Shown: one piece after another, positions 39,805-49,642 of the stretch
Layout of the letters: each line of letters opens with the position of its first letter
How positions within the stretch are numbered: position 1 is the stretch's first letter
Source: Zonotrichia leucophrys gambelii
Lineage: Eukaryota; Chordata; Aves; Passeriformes; Passerellidae
Assembly (NCBI RefSeq): GCF_028769735.1
Contig: NC_088178.1
Span: 4,964,001 to 5,028,000, forward strand
DNA length: 64,000 bases
Direction of reading: 5' to 3'
Notes under the pieces: generated by a model
What the model was told of the DNA's origin: nothing
The model's database searches: none
What the model saw: only the letters and a program-made list of their open reading frames with translations
Program-made: the position numbers and the translations under genes

Positions 39805-39970
39805 ATTCAATAGAATCACCATTCTATTGAACCATTAGGAGAACCATTTAGGATGGCAAAGACCTCTATACCATCAAGTCCAGCCATTGCCCCAGCCCTG
39901 CCAAGGCCAGCACTAACCCACATCCCCAAGTGCCACATCTACATGGCTTTGAAATCCCCAGGGATGCAAA
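39805..39970 (-). mobile_element. CR1 LINE 3' end fragment
   Basis: Read on the plus strand it shows GGCAAAGACCTCTATACCATC, AAGTCCAGCCATTGCCCCAG and CCAAGTGCCACATCTACATGG. These are the reverse complement of the CR1 subfamily 3' end with the 'hold the small wound'-type block (CACTTGGGGATGTGGGTTAG). The decayed octamer tail lies at the low-coordinate side (TAGAATCACCATTCTATT). The upper edge near 39970 is approximate. Confidence 0.78.
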
Positions 39971-40574
39971 TTTGCAAAATCAAGGATCTTGGAGCCAGAG
40001 GAGGAGAGAGGAGATGTACAACACTGGTTTGGTTGCTGCTTGGAGGATTCCCTCCTCGGAGGAACATTTATGAGCTGAAGGAGAAAAACAGAAGTATTCT
40101 CCTACTAGTAGGAGAAGAAAAGGAATTTCACTATTAACTCAAATGACTCAATCACCAAGGGAAAGAACAGTTTTGCCTGTACATGTTTCTATTCTGAAAT
40201 GGGTAAATACCTCTGTCAAATGGAAATATGGACATGAAATGTCAAATGAAATGTAGAGAATGTGTGTCAAAATCATACATTCTCCATATTTCTCACCCTA
40301 GCAAGGCAAAAAGAGCAAAGTGCATGAGTAACATTTCAGGTAGCAGTGGAGTCTCCTTTACGTTACTCCCTAAAATGCTCACTTGCCATGTCCTCTTATT
40401 TGCAGAACTGTAATTTAAATTTATTTGGCCCTTTAGCTTAGAATTTTGAAACCTAAGATTTAGTGACAAGCATGTTATTAAACCGCAAAAAATTGTATAG
40501 AGACAGACTGCCACAACCATGAGCATGCAGATGTTTTCTGTCTGTATGAGAGTTGGAGCTGCAATAAGACACTC

Positions 40575-40646
40575 CTAATTCCCAGAGTCTAGGATTGAAT
40601 GGGCTTTAAGATTTCTTCCAACCAAAAATTACTATGACTCTATGAA
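40575..40646 (+). mobile_element. CR1 LINE 3' tail, diverged
   Basis: The stretch reads GATTGAATGGGCTTTAAGATTT then CTTCCAACCAAAAATTACTATGA and CTCTATGAAAT. This keeps the order of the CR1 terminal segment (GGTT-type block, CTTCCAAC, octamer repeats) in plus orientation. It is short and diverged, so the call depends on word order. Confidence 0.6.
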
Positions 40647-41524
40647 ATACAATAAAATTAACAGAAATATTCAATTTTTAAAAAGCAATAAACTGCAAGT
40701 CAGATAAATGCTTCAATTTTTAAAATATTTCTTTCATTACAAGCAAAAAGTGCTGCAATTATCAAAAAACAACATATGCCATTTAAATAAAAACTTTTAA
40801 AAGATAGATAAAGTATTTTAAATATTGGCATGAAAAGATCAAATTATCACCCACAATACAATAGTTTTTAAAGTCACAGTCTTAGACTGCTCTTTTTTAT
40901 GTTTCTTCTTTATAATCTCTTTAAGCTATTGAATTAGTTTTAGTTTTTCAACAGCATTAAATAGATATTATCACATCTTTGAAAAAGAACTATGAGATTT
41001 TCAATGAAATTTGTGTAGCAGATGTGTATTTAGCAGCCAAAATGAATGAGAAATATCTAAATTCCCTGGCCTATTCTGAATGCATCAACATACATATCTT
41101 ACTGGGCTTAAAATTGTCTGTGTAATTTAATTCTGTAAGGTCTGAGGGGTACAGACTTTTACATCTGCAGCTGTGGGAGGCCTCATCTTCCTATTGATGC
41201 TTTTTAATGTTTTATCCAAGTGCCATGGAATTAAGGCCATGGTAACACCCCATTCTGATAAAACTCTTATTCTTTAATGGTACAGATACACCTGTGTTCT
41301 ATTTTTACACACTTGAGCAGTGAGGTTCTTCATAGATAAAAATATATTATTTTTTTTGCTCATGTTAGATTTTGACTTGCTTCTTGTATTTCCTTTCTCG
41401 CTACTTTAAAGCAGGGAAAATACAAATGTTTTCCTGAAGCCATTTCATGAATTCAGCAATACAGCACCAAAATTTACTGGTGGCTCTTAGAAGAGAAAGG
41501 CACAGGTAATTTTGTACCAAATTC
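40647..41524. other. Non-coding AT-rich stretch, nothing identified
   Basis: Frequent stops occur in all frames and no repeat edge was recognised between two CR1 pieces. Confidence 0.5.
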
Positions 41525-41573
41525 AAAGAGTCAGAGTCCCTGGAATCGTTCAAGACCTGGTTGGACAGGTCTG
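41525..41573 (+). mobile_element. CR1 LINE fragment, upstream half of a split copy
   Basis: GTCCCTGGAATCGTTCAAGAC followed by CTGGTTGGACAGGTCTG matches the CR1 region that precedes the 3' tail by roughly 30-40 bp. The tail itself resumes at 41989 in the same orientation, so I read the two as one CR1 copy divided by the sequence between them. Confidence 0.65.
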
Positions 41574-41988
41574 TTTTTTTTTTTTTTTTTATGCTGCATT
41601 GATACATAAAGACATAAATGACTCATAAAGCAGTAAGGAAGTAATATTTTAAATAACTTTCCTATCTGTTCACCATGTCTAAGAATGGCTTTGCCTTTTG
41701 AAATCTCATTTACACAGTCATCAAATATACATTCTATGTGTTTACCCACATCTGCACCTGCACTTTCTGCTAAGAAGTTAAGCCAAACAGAAAAGCAGAA
41801 TAATTGCTCACACTCTCAAACTTAGCCAAAATGATAAAGAATCTTGATTCCACAAGCACCATGTGGAAGTAAAAAAAAACCTTATGGCGCAGAAATCCAT
41901 ATTCTGCCAAACCTGAATTCAGTTCAGTGAAAAATCAGCATTTCCTAGAGCTATCACATATTTTTTAATTCCTTTTAATTCACAAAAA
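41574..41988 (-). mobile_element. Insert with T17 head, splitting a CR1; possible retroposed sequence
   Basis: This 415-bp segment lies between two successive pieces of one CR1. It begins with 17 T residues (41574-41590), so on the minus strand it would end in poly(A), as retroposed RNA copies do. On the minus strand one frame is open from 41812 down through the insert and into the CR1 piece. It reads ...LAESAGADVGKHIEC... and has no stop for about 94 codons, but I recognise no protein. No AATAAA precedes the tract at the usual distance and no target-site duplication was found. Alternatives are an unrelated repeat, or a chance T run within a deletion/insertion scar. Confidence 0.35.
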
Positions 41989-42083
41989 GTGTCCCTGGCT
42001 ATACCAGGTAGGTGGAACCAGATGATCTTTAACATCTGCTCCAATTCAGGGCTGTCTATGATTCCATGATGATTTTATGATTG
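41989..42083 (+). mobile_element. CR1 LINE 3' tail, downstream half of the split copy
   Basis: GTGTCCCTGGCTATACCAGG, then GTGGAACCAGATGATCTTTAAC, and a decayed octamer tail (ATGATTCCATGATGATTTTATGATT) written here only as its key words ATGATTCC and ATGATTTT. This is the plus-strand CR1 terminus and continues the piece ending at 41573 in consensus order, with about 30 bp missing. Confidence 0.8.
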
Positions 42084-44689
42084 TATTTATTCTAAAGAAC
42101 TGAAAACCATGAAAAAGGCATAAAGAGGTTCCTTCCAGCTTCTGATACATGTTTTCAAAATAAGCTTCTCCCAGAACAGAATGAAATAGAAAGTTAAGTT
42201 TTGTTCAAGAAGAGTTTAACATTTACACACTGAAAATGCTGTAATTATAAAAAAGAAAGGCTCCCATCCCCATCCATTTCAAACAGCAATTTTTTGGTTT
42301 TTGTTTCAGCTTTGATGTTGTTTTTAGAAACTGTTACTTTCTAATGAATATGGAAGATTTTTCTTTTTTTTTCATTTATAGCATCTTCAATGTTTTGCTT
42401 ACAGAGGAACAATTTAAGAATTCCACAGCCACTATAATTCCAACTTAGAATGATGTTTGCATTATATCTTTCTTAACTCAGCTGTTTTTGACACCTTTTG
42501 TTAGTTTTATGCCAACTTAAAACACTGCAACTACTATTTATATTCATCTGCTTGACGAACAGTGCAGTTATTTCATAGATATTCCTCTAAATAATTCTGA
42601 ATGTCACTTAAGTGCTTCATCTTACCACATTTTGGGCATGTTTCTTTCCTTGGCAATAAGATTGAAAGAATATAAATAAAATAATTTTTTTTTTTAATGG
42701 TGGAGAGTCCTCCCAAACTGCTATTATTACTTCCAGTTAATGAGAACTTCTACTGGCAGGAGAAGGGGACGGTAATGGGATGAATTGCCTGTCCAGCTGC
42801 TGTGAACCTCACAGGATGAACAAAAAGCACAGCAGGGACTCTGCTTCAAGGACCGAACAGGGAAAAACCCTTTCATTTGTTTTTTTTTTTGGCATTTCTA
42901 ATTCAATAAGAAACTCCTTTCAGGGACCTGAAGTCTTTTGGTGTTTGTTTGAGGTGACAGAACACAAGTGGTTTCTTGCTTGGGCTCCATTATCATGGAT
43001 GTAAAAAAAATTGGATAAATAGTAAATGAAATATTCTAATTCAACTCTGAAGATTGAGGAAGGCACTATTTAAAAAAAAATAATTGGCATCTTCCATAGG
43101 AGGAACAAGAAGATTGCCCTGCAGAAATAATAGGTAATGCATTCATGATAGCACCAAAACATACTATTACAAAACACTTGGTATTTTCAATATCCTTCAC
43201 ATAAAATGAACATAATATCATTTATTATCATACATTTCTGGTACTTTCTCTGTATTGAAGTTTCTACAGTTGGGCTTTCAGTGTTTCTGTGCTGGCTTAT
43301 TGTGGCTGAAGGAACCTATGGAACAGTCAGAAATTCAGCATAACATGAACTGACATGGTGGAGTAACCAATTTCACACTTTTTGAATTTTGGTAGCTTGT
43401 GCTCACAAACATGTGACATCTGTTTTCAAACTGAATGAGTGGGGTTTATATCCTCAAAGATTTTTAACTTTCTTAACTGCTAAATTGTATTTTGATATTT
43501 TTCCTCTTTTTTAATTTAATAAGTAGATGCCCTTCAAAAAACCTGATGTTGCACAATATTGCATAAGGTGTGTTAAATCTCATATCAAAATACCAAGAAA
43601 GGATCCTTTGCACATTTAAGTCTAATTTTCAGAATATAAGTGGTGCACTGCTTTTGCATTAGCTTCATAAATGGATTTAAATCTAGTTGAAGAAAATTTA
43701 GTCAAGAAAACTCAATATATAGGTTTTTGCAACTTGTTCAGTTATCCATGCTTCAGCTGGGTTAATTTCTTGATTTGCATTGTTAATTAATCCTACTATA
43801 AAAAATATCCCTAATTAGCCATTTATGAAGCATTGCTGATAAAAATCTATTTAATTTTCCATTCAAAAATTTCCCTTTTCTATTTACATGCAAAACAAAT
43901 CTAGAAAGTGGGTGCTTGGCGCATCAAAGTGACACACATCTGCTCCAACATCCTGCAGGACACAAAGTACCCTCAACTTCTGGATGAGAAAGTTCTGAGC
44001 TATGAAACTTACCAAAAAGGGCTCTTCTTTCACCCATTATGTGTGAACACATTACAACAGGACTCCAAGGCAGAGTTTCATGTCAAAATAATAATTAAAA
44101 AAAAATAAGGTAGGAAATAACTACAAGGTAACCTGGTTTGTCTGATGGAACTTTTCCTTAGTTTATCCCCATTCTTTCATCTGGGGATGAAACTTTTTTT
44201 CTATTTTACTGAAATTTCCCTTCTCACCCCAGGTCTCTGCTTTAAGAAAAGGGCTTGTGTTCCTCTCTGCCATCACGGAGACAAAAATAATCAAGAGACT
44301 TTTCACTCCCCCAGCCCCCAGTGAGGCTCCTGTGTGATGCCCCCGCAGGAATTCCATGAAGTCCAGCTTCTGAGGCTGCAGGTTTTAAAGCAAGAGAAAA
44401 AAGGAACAGTGCTCTGTAGGTCCATATGAGACACAGCTCTAATGAGCAGAAGACCTCACAGATTAAGTTCTTGCTGTAAAAATCCCTGGGAACTAGGACA
44501 TGCCAATGCATGAGTGAAAAGTGGAAAGGCATTCTGGACTCCCTTCTTTGGCCAGGGGTTGAAAAGCTGGCCAAGATGGATGAAATTCTTGTCTCTTGAG
44601 CCCTCAGGGATAAATTGCGAACTCAAATCCATTTCAAATTCCATGCCTGCTGTTGGAGCACTACCAAAAGCCTTGATTTTTTAAAGTTG
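42084..44689. other. Non-coding stretch, nothing identified
   Basis: Only short open frames are present. A 66-codon frame at 43908-44108 (+) ends in lysine codons from an A-rich run at about 44093-44107, but no gene or duplication supports a retrocopy. No LTR edge was recognised. Confidence 0.5.
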
Positions 44690-44776
44690 TTGATTGGGTG
44701 TTGAAAGAGATGATCTTTAAGCTCCTTTCCAAGTCAAACCTTTCCAGCTCAAACCTTCCCATGATTCTATACTTTT
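44690..44776 (+). mobile_element. CR1 LINE 3' tail, diverged
   Basis: The words GAGATGATCTTTAAGCTCC, TTTCCAAGTCAAACC and a final CATGATTCTATAC keep the order of the CR1 terminus in plus orientation. The copy carries a small internal repetition (TTTCCA...CAAACC twice). Confidence 0.7.
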
Positions 44777-45117
44777 TGCAATGCATAATTATCTTGACAG
44801 CTTAAGCACTACCCTGAGGTGACCAGAGTTGTTTGGCTGTTACCTGGGCTGGGCACAAATCCAGATGCTGCACTGCACAGTGTTTTTGTTTCTGCATCAA
44901 CTGTGTTGCCCAGAGGCAGCCCCAGCTCAGATGCACAGAGATGTCCCTGCACAAGGTGTTCATGGGGTCCTGTGATGTCTGCACAGCCAGTCTGGGGACA
45001 CCAGGGCTGCTGTCCTGGCTCACAAAGGACTGAGCTGAGTGGAAACCTGGGACTGGTAATTCACTTTTGTCAGACATCTTGCTGTTCAGGTAGGAAACAC
45101 ACATCTCCTGTCACTTC
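44777..45117. other. GC-richer unassigned stretch
   Basis: Sequence at about 44815-45060 is more GC-rich than the surroundings, and short open frames on both strands reach 119 codons. No domain is recognisable. It lies between CR1 pieces and could be an old repeat body, but I could not match it. Confidence 0.4.
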
Positions 45118-45181
45118 ACAGAGCCAGAGCATCACAGGATGCTTTGGGTTGGAAGGGAATTTAAAGCTAATCTCATAATGA
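45118..45181 (-). mobile_element. CR1 LINE 3' tail, broken by a family A LTR
   Basis: Plus-strand words ATCACAGGATGCTTTGGGTT and GGAAGGGAATTTAAAGCTAATC are the reverse complement of the CR1 terminus. Similarity stops at 45181, exactly where the family A LTR opens. A CR1-like continuation (AGTTCCACCCCCTGCC) appears right after the LTR, at about 45990-46005. The LTR therefore probably inserted into this CR1. Confidence 0.75.
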
Positions 45182-45989
45182 TGCCTCAGGTTTTAGTTTT
45201 TATGTTTTTCACATTCTCTGCTGCTTTGGTGGGTAGTTCTGGGCTTCATATTAGGAGATGGTGAGCTCTTTGCACAGAGTAGGGAGATGTCGCAGACTTC
45301 TTCTCATTAAAAATCCTTCCTTAGGATTTTTTCCTTCTGAGAAGCTGAGAGGCCTCAGAAACAAAATGTAAACAATGATTATCTGCTGCTGTGGAATGCA
45401 ACAGGTGCATCTGTGATTGGTCTCATGTGGATGTTTGGAATTAACCACGGCATAGCTGGCTCTCTCTCTGTCCAAACCACACACCTTTGTTATAATTCTT
45501 TTCTATTCTTAGCTAGCCATCTGATGAGAACTTTTTCTTCTACTCTTTTAGTATAGTTTTAATGTAATATATATAATAAAATAATTAATCAAGCCTTCTG
45601 AAATATGCAGTCAACATTCTTGTCTCTTCCCTCATCCAAAGACCTCTGTGAACACCGTCACAGGGAAACAAAACAATTCCTTCTCTAGCTGGGGATCAAG
45701 GACAAATGACCCAAGTCTCAGGCCCAAGAGGATAAACAACATGAACTGAAGAGAGAAAAACAAGCAGGATGGGGCTTCATAATCTAAAGCCGTAATTGGA
45801 CAATGAACTCCAAGATGCAAATGGAGCAGAACTTATAAAAGTGAGAGACCCTGTGACAGGTCCTGCATTTTGTGATCACTTTGGTTCATCTTGGGCTCTT
45901 GTGCTGCCCAAGGTGGATCCGTTGAGGCCTTTTAATAAATCCCTACTTCATTCTTTAGCTCTGCCCAGCCTCTGTTCTAGGTCTTGTCA
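45182..45989 (+). mobile_element. LTR family A, copy 2, interrupted by a younger LTR
   Basis: The two parts, 45182-45287 and 45663-45989, join to give the same LTR seen at 6166-6604, starting TGCCTCAGGTTT. TATAAA lies at 45834-45839 and AATAAA at 45934-45939, with the same spacing as in copy 1. The LTR is split by a complete family C LTR and itself appears to interrupt a CR1. No target-site duplication is clear, so the 3' edge is placed where CR1-like sequence resumes. The open frame 45796-46185 (+) runs through U3-R-U5 and out the other side, so it is not a gene. Confidence 0.78.
45282..45668 (+). mobile_element. Solo LTR family C, copy 2, nested in a family A LTR
   Basis: The LTR proper is 45288-45662 (375 bp), opening TGTCGCAGAC and closing CCGTCACA. 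The flanking hexamers are GGGAGA (45282-45287) and GGGAAA (45663-45668), a 6-bp duplication with one difference. Copy 1 of family A shows the uninterrupted target (GGGAGACAAAAATTCC at about 6267), which confirms both edges independently. AATAAA lies at 45575-45580. A solo LTR with 6-bp duplication fits an ERVK/ERV2-like element. It is the youngest layer of the nest. Confidence 0.92.
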
Positions 45990-46010
45990 AGTTCCACCCC
46001 CTGCCAATCA
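45990..46010 (-). mobile_element. CR1 continuation after the nested LTR, short
   Basis: AGTTCCACCCCCTGCC is the CR1 word expected next after the piece ending at 45181, in the same minus orientation. Similarity beyond about 46010 is weak. Confidence 0.5.
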
Positions 46011-49000
46011 CCCACTGGAATCATCAGAGGAGGCAAGGTCTCAGGGGCAAAGGACTTTCTGCTCCCCTTGGAGTTCCTCACACACAGTAAATAAAACCCT
46101 CTCCACCAAGATCTCAGAGCTGCACCTGTTTCTGTCCTGCCATCAAAGAATTACCTCACCTTTTGAAGCAACTCCTCATCATTAACATGTGAAAGTTTAG
46201 TTAAAATTTAGGTATTGACATGAAAGATCATTGTGAGTGAGACAGAAGAGCTGTCTGAATTCAGAGTGATGATGAGGGAGCACAGAGATATCCAGCACTG
46301 GTGAGTTCCTCCCTGTGTCTACCATGCAGGAAAAACTGGGAATGCTCTGAGAGTTGCTGTTGTTAATTTAATTACTTTTTAATCATTTCTGTGCAATGTA
46401 GGAAAAGATTTCTCACACTAACCCTGGCTTTTCTTGCATTGCTTCATGTTTTCAAGGCTTTATGTTTTAGTGTAGCAACATATGATTTTGTACAGTAATT
46501 TACTTCTAAGAATTCTCAGAACTGTAAATTAACTTCAGTTTCATGCTGAAAAAGTAAAATTTCCCTCAGATGAGCTGAACATATTGCACATTTGGTGTAT
46601 TCATCATATCCACATGCTGTGATGAATGGCTAAATTGTAAAAAAAATGAAAAGAAAATGAAAAGATTTAGCCTAAGTTTCCAGTATGAAAAAGAATGCTA
46701 CAGAATGCCCTTTCTGAAATACATTCTATGTATCTCAATATTTATCCAGAAGGTGTTGAAAAATCTGTCCTTCTTCAAATTTAGTTAAGCATATTCCAGA
46801 ACAAATAAATCCAGTGTAAACTTCCACATTTCTGTAATAACCCCTAAGCCTAAGGGGATTCTAATAAGAATTAATTAAAATAATTCTGTACAAATACTTT
46901 ACTGAGAGCATTTTTTTTTTTAATTGGAGAGTTTGCAGTAATTTATTGTTGAAAATAGAACGAAACAAATTTTCTAGGAAAGTTCCTATTAATTTTAACA
47001 GTCTCATTTTTTGTCATTATTCTATCAATACCTTTTCCTCTAGATTCTTGGTTTTTTCTCCTTGGTACTGAACAAATGTAAAGAAAGCTCAGATTTTCTT
47101 GAATCACAAAAGACATCAGCATGCAAATAAATCCCAATTTAAATGTTTACTACCCATGTTGCAATGCCAAAAGTCATCCTCCCAAATTAAAGTATTTTTG
47201 CCCTTTATACTCTACCTGCCAGGATCTCAAGTCTAGCTACCTTTTGCTTTTGGATCTTCACCATGAAATATTTTAATATATAATATTGATATTTTATATT
47301 AATATTACTATTTTTATATTTAATATTAAGATTTAATTTTAATATTTTTTATTTGGTTCTCCCCAGCCAACCAATTAGTGGACCAGCTTCTCCTTCCTGT
47401 TAGTTTTCTTGACCTAATCTCACCTTTCCTTTGAATGTTTCTCTCCTGTTTCACCATTTATTGCTACCTCTGCATTCACATCAGCCAACTTTTTAACCAT
47501 TTCACCTTGTCAAAAGTGAAAAAAGCTACATTGCAAAAGAGGTAATTTTCCTGTTTAATCCTGTTCAGAATTAAATCTAGACTATGTCAAATTTTATAAA
47601 GTTGTTAAGCGGCACAGAGGCATCACAAGTGCTACCCCACCATCAAATTTTAACCACATTCTCCAAAGTCATTAAGAATGAGATCCACAGAAATTTAAAT
47701 AATGGAAAATAGTTTCCTTTTCAGTAGCCTTGGTTTTGGTAACATTGGGAATGGAATTTGGATCATTAAAAAATCATGCTATGACAGCTTTAGTCAAAAA
47801 AATGTAAATAGGATCAAGACACAAGGGACTGGAAAAAGGGTAGAAGTTGTTTCTGAAAGACGTGAAAAACTCTGCTCCTGTAACAACAGTGCAAGGCCCC
47901 TATCAGCAATTTTCATTTCCAGCTCTTGAAATGCTGTTAGGAACCAAAAAGAGAAATCACTTTTGTCCTAGCACTGGCTGGGAGTGCAGGGAGCCAAACA
48001 AGGCTTGTTTCCCCAGGTATGGAATAAATCTTGCCTCTACATGGATTTTTACTGACCTGCCAGATTAATTACTGACAGCTGGAAAGCAGAAATCTTGTAA
48101 ATAGAAGATATTTTGTAAATTCAGATGCTTTTTTTGTTTATTTTATATTTATTTTTAAAAGAATATAGGAACTTCTGAGGGCACATCAAAGACATATGAC
48201 TCATCTTCATTTAGGAATAGTGAATATTAAATTTAGGCACAGAGCAGCTTGCTTGCATTGATAGAACTGATGTGCTGGATACCTGCTGCTGATTTTCTGT
48301 GAGAAATAATCCATTGAAGAGGGACCCACTCCCTCAACTTTTGCTGGAAGAATACAGTAAGAATCTGGAAAATGTCTGTAAGCCAAGGAGGTAATTATCC
48401 TTCCACAAAGTTAAATTTATAAGGGATTTAAAAATTTGATGTATGATTTTTGTGCTCTGACACTGGACACTCTAGCAGAATGTTTGTCTAAAAAATGCCC
48501 TGAACAACTTGACACTGCAGGTCCCCTCAGTGCTGCAGATTGATTGAACAAGGTCTCACTAACAGGAATTTCAAGTGTTTCATCAGGGGAAGACAGCACC
48601 AGTGAGCTCAACTGACCCACCTGTGCATTAATGATAATAAAGTGCAATTACACAAAACCACTGTGATCACATTGTTAGTACATCCCCTAAAATCCCACTC
48701 ATTTACAAGAATTTTCAGTACAGACAGGAAAGGTTTTTGACATATTTTATGCCTTAACCTACACAGCAACCCTGTCAACAAAACATAACTCTATTTAAAA
48801 AGAAGATGCTGAGATGGACTTCTATGTGCTAAAACTACTGAAATAAAACTTAAAATGTAGCCTCTTACTAAGGTCTCATTCTTTAAGTTTTTTATCAATT
48901 TTTCTTTTCATCATTATCAGAATATGTATTTCTTAGAGAAAATATACCAGCATCATATAGTTGGGTATAGATTGGAAAAACAAAATATGCCAAAACCATG

Positions 49001-49200
49001 AAGGAAGACTGGAGCAACGTCCTTCAGATAAGGGTTGTATGTAACTAAACAGCACGAAAATGAAGGTACGGGGTCCTTGTGGCCCTGCTTCCATAATTTC
49101 CTTCTTCCCTGGTTCCTTGCAGCCCAATCCTGCACTCAGCTGCATTGCCCTGAGTGCTGCCAGCAGCCATCCTGCCTAGCCCACACTGGCTCCTCTTTTC

Positions 49201-49252
49201 CTCCAACTTTATGGAGTTTTTACTCCAATTTTATGGAGTTTTTTTCTCCAAT
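49201..49252. repeat. 22-23 bp tandem duplication
   Basis: Unit CTCCAACTTTATGGAGTTTT repeats as CTCCAATTTTATGGAGTTTT (49201-49222 and 49223-49245), with the start of a third copy at 49246. Each unit also holds the short inverted pair CTCCA/TGGAG, so it could form small hairpins. Confidence 0.8.
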
Positions 49253-49571
49253 AACCTCCTCAAGTCACTTCCTCTGCCTTTTGTTCCTTCTCTAATCACC
49301 CCACTGCAACTCTTCCCAAAATGCTCCTTTTCCAATATTCCAGTTGTCCCATCCTCCTTCTGCAGGAACATTCCATCACTTTTTCCAGTGCCCTGTTTAA
49401 TTTGTTGTTAAAAAAATCTCAGCAGTGCGCATTTTAGAATTTTAGCCATAGGGATGTGCTGTGAAAGACATTTTTTTAAACAATAAACTCTTGTTAAGAC
49501 AGGCTGTTTTTTAAAAATTGTTTAAAGGTATACACAAAATATTTGCATTCCATAGAAAACACACAATCAAA

Positions 49572-49642
49572 ACTGCTAAACATTTTAAACATTTAAGCTG
49601 CTGAACATTTTGCATTTAACTGCTAAACATTTAAGCATTTTA
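49572..49642. repeat. Degenerate ~23-bp repeat, three units
   Basis: Three imperfect units built on CTGCTAAACATTT...CATTTAAG follow one another. It is a simple degenerate minisatellite-like patch. Confidence 0.65.

Noticed and set aside
45796..46185. 129-codon open frame, plus strand
   Set aside because: It runs across the U3-R-U5 of the family A LTR and into flanking sequence.
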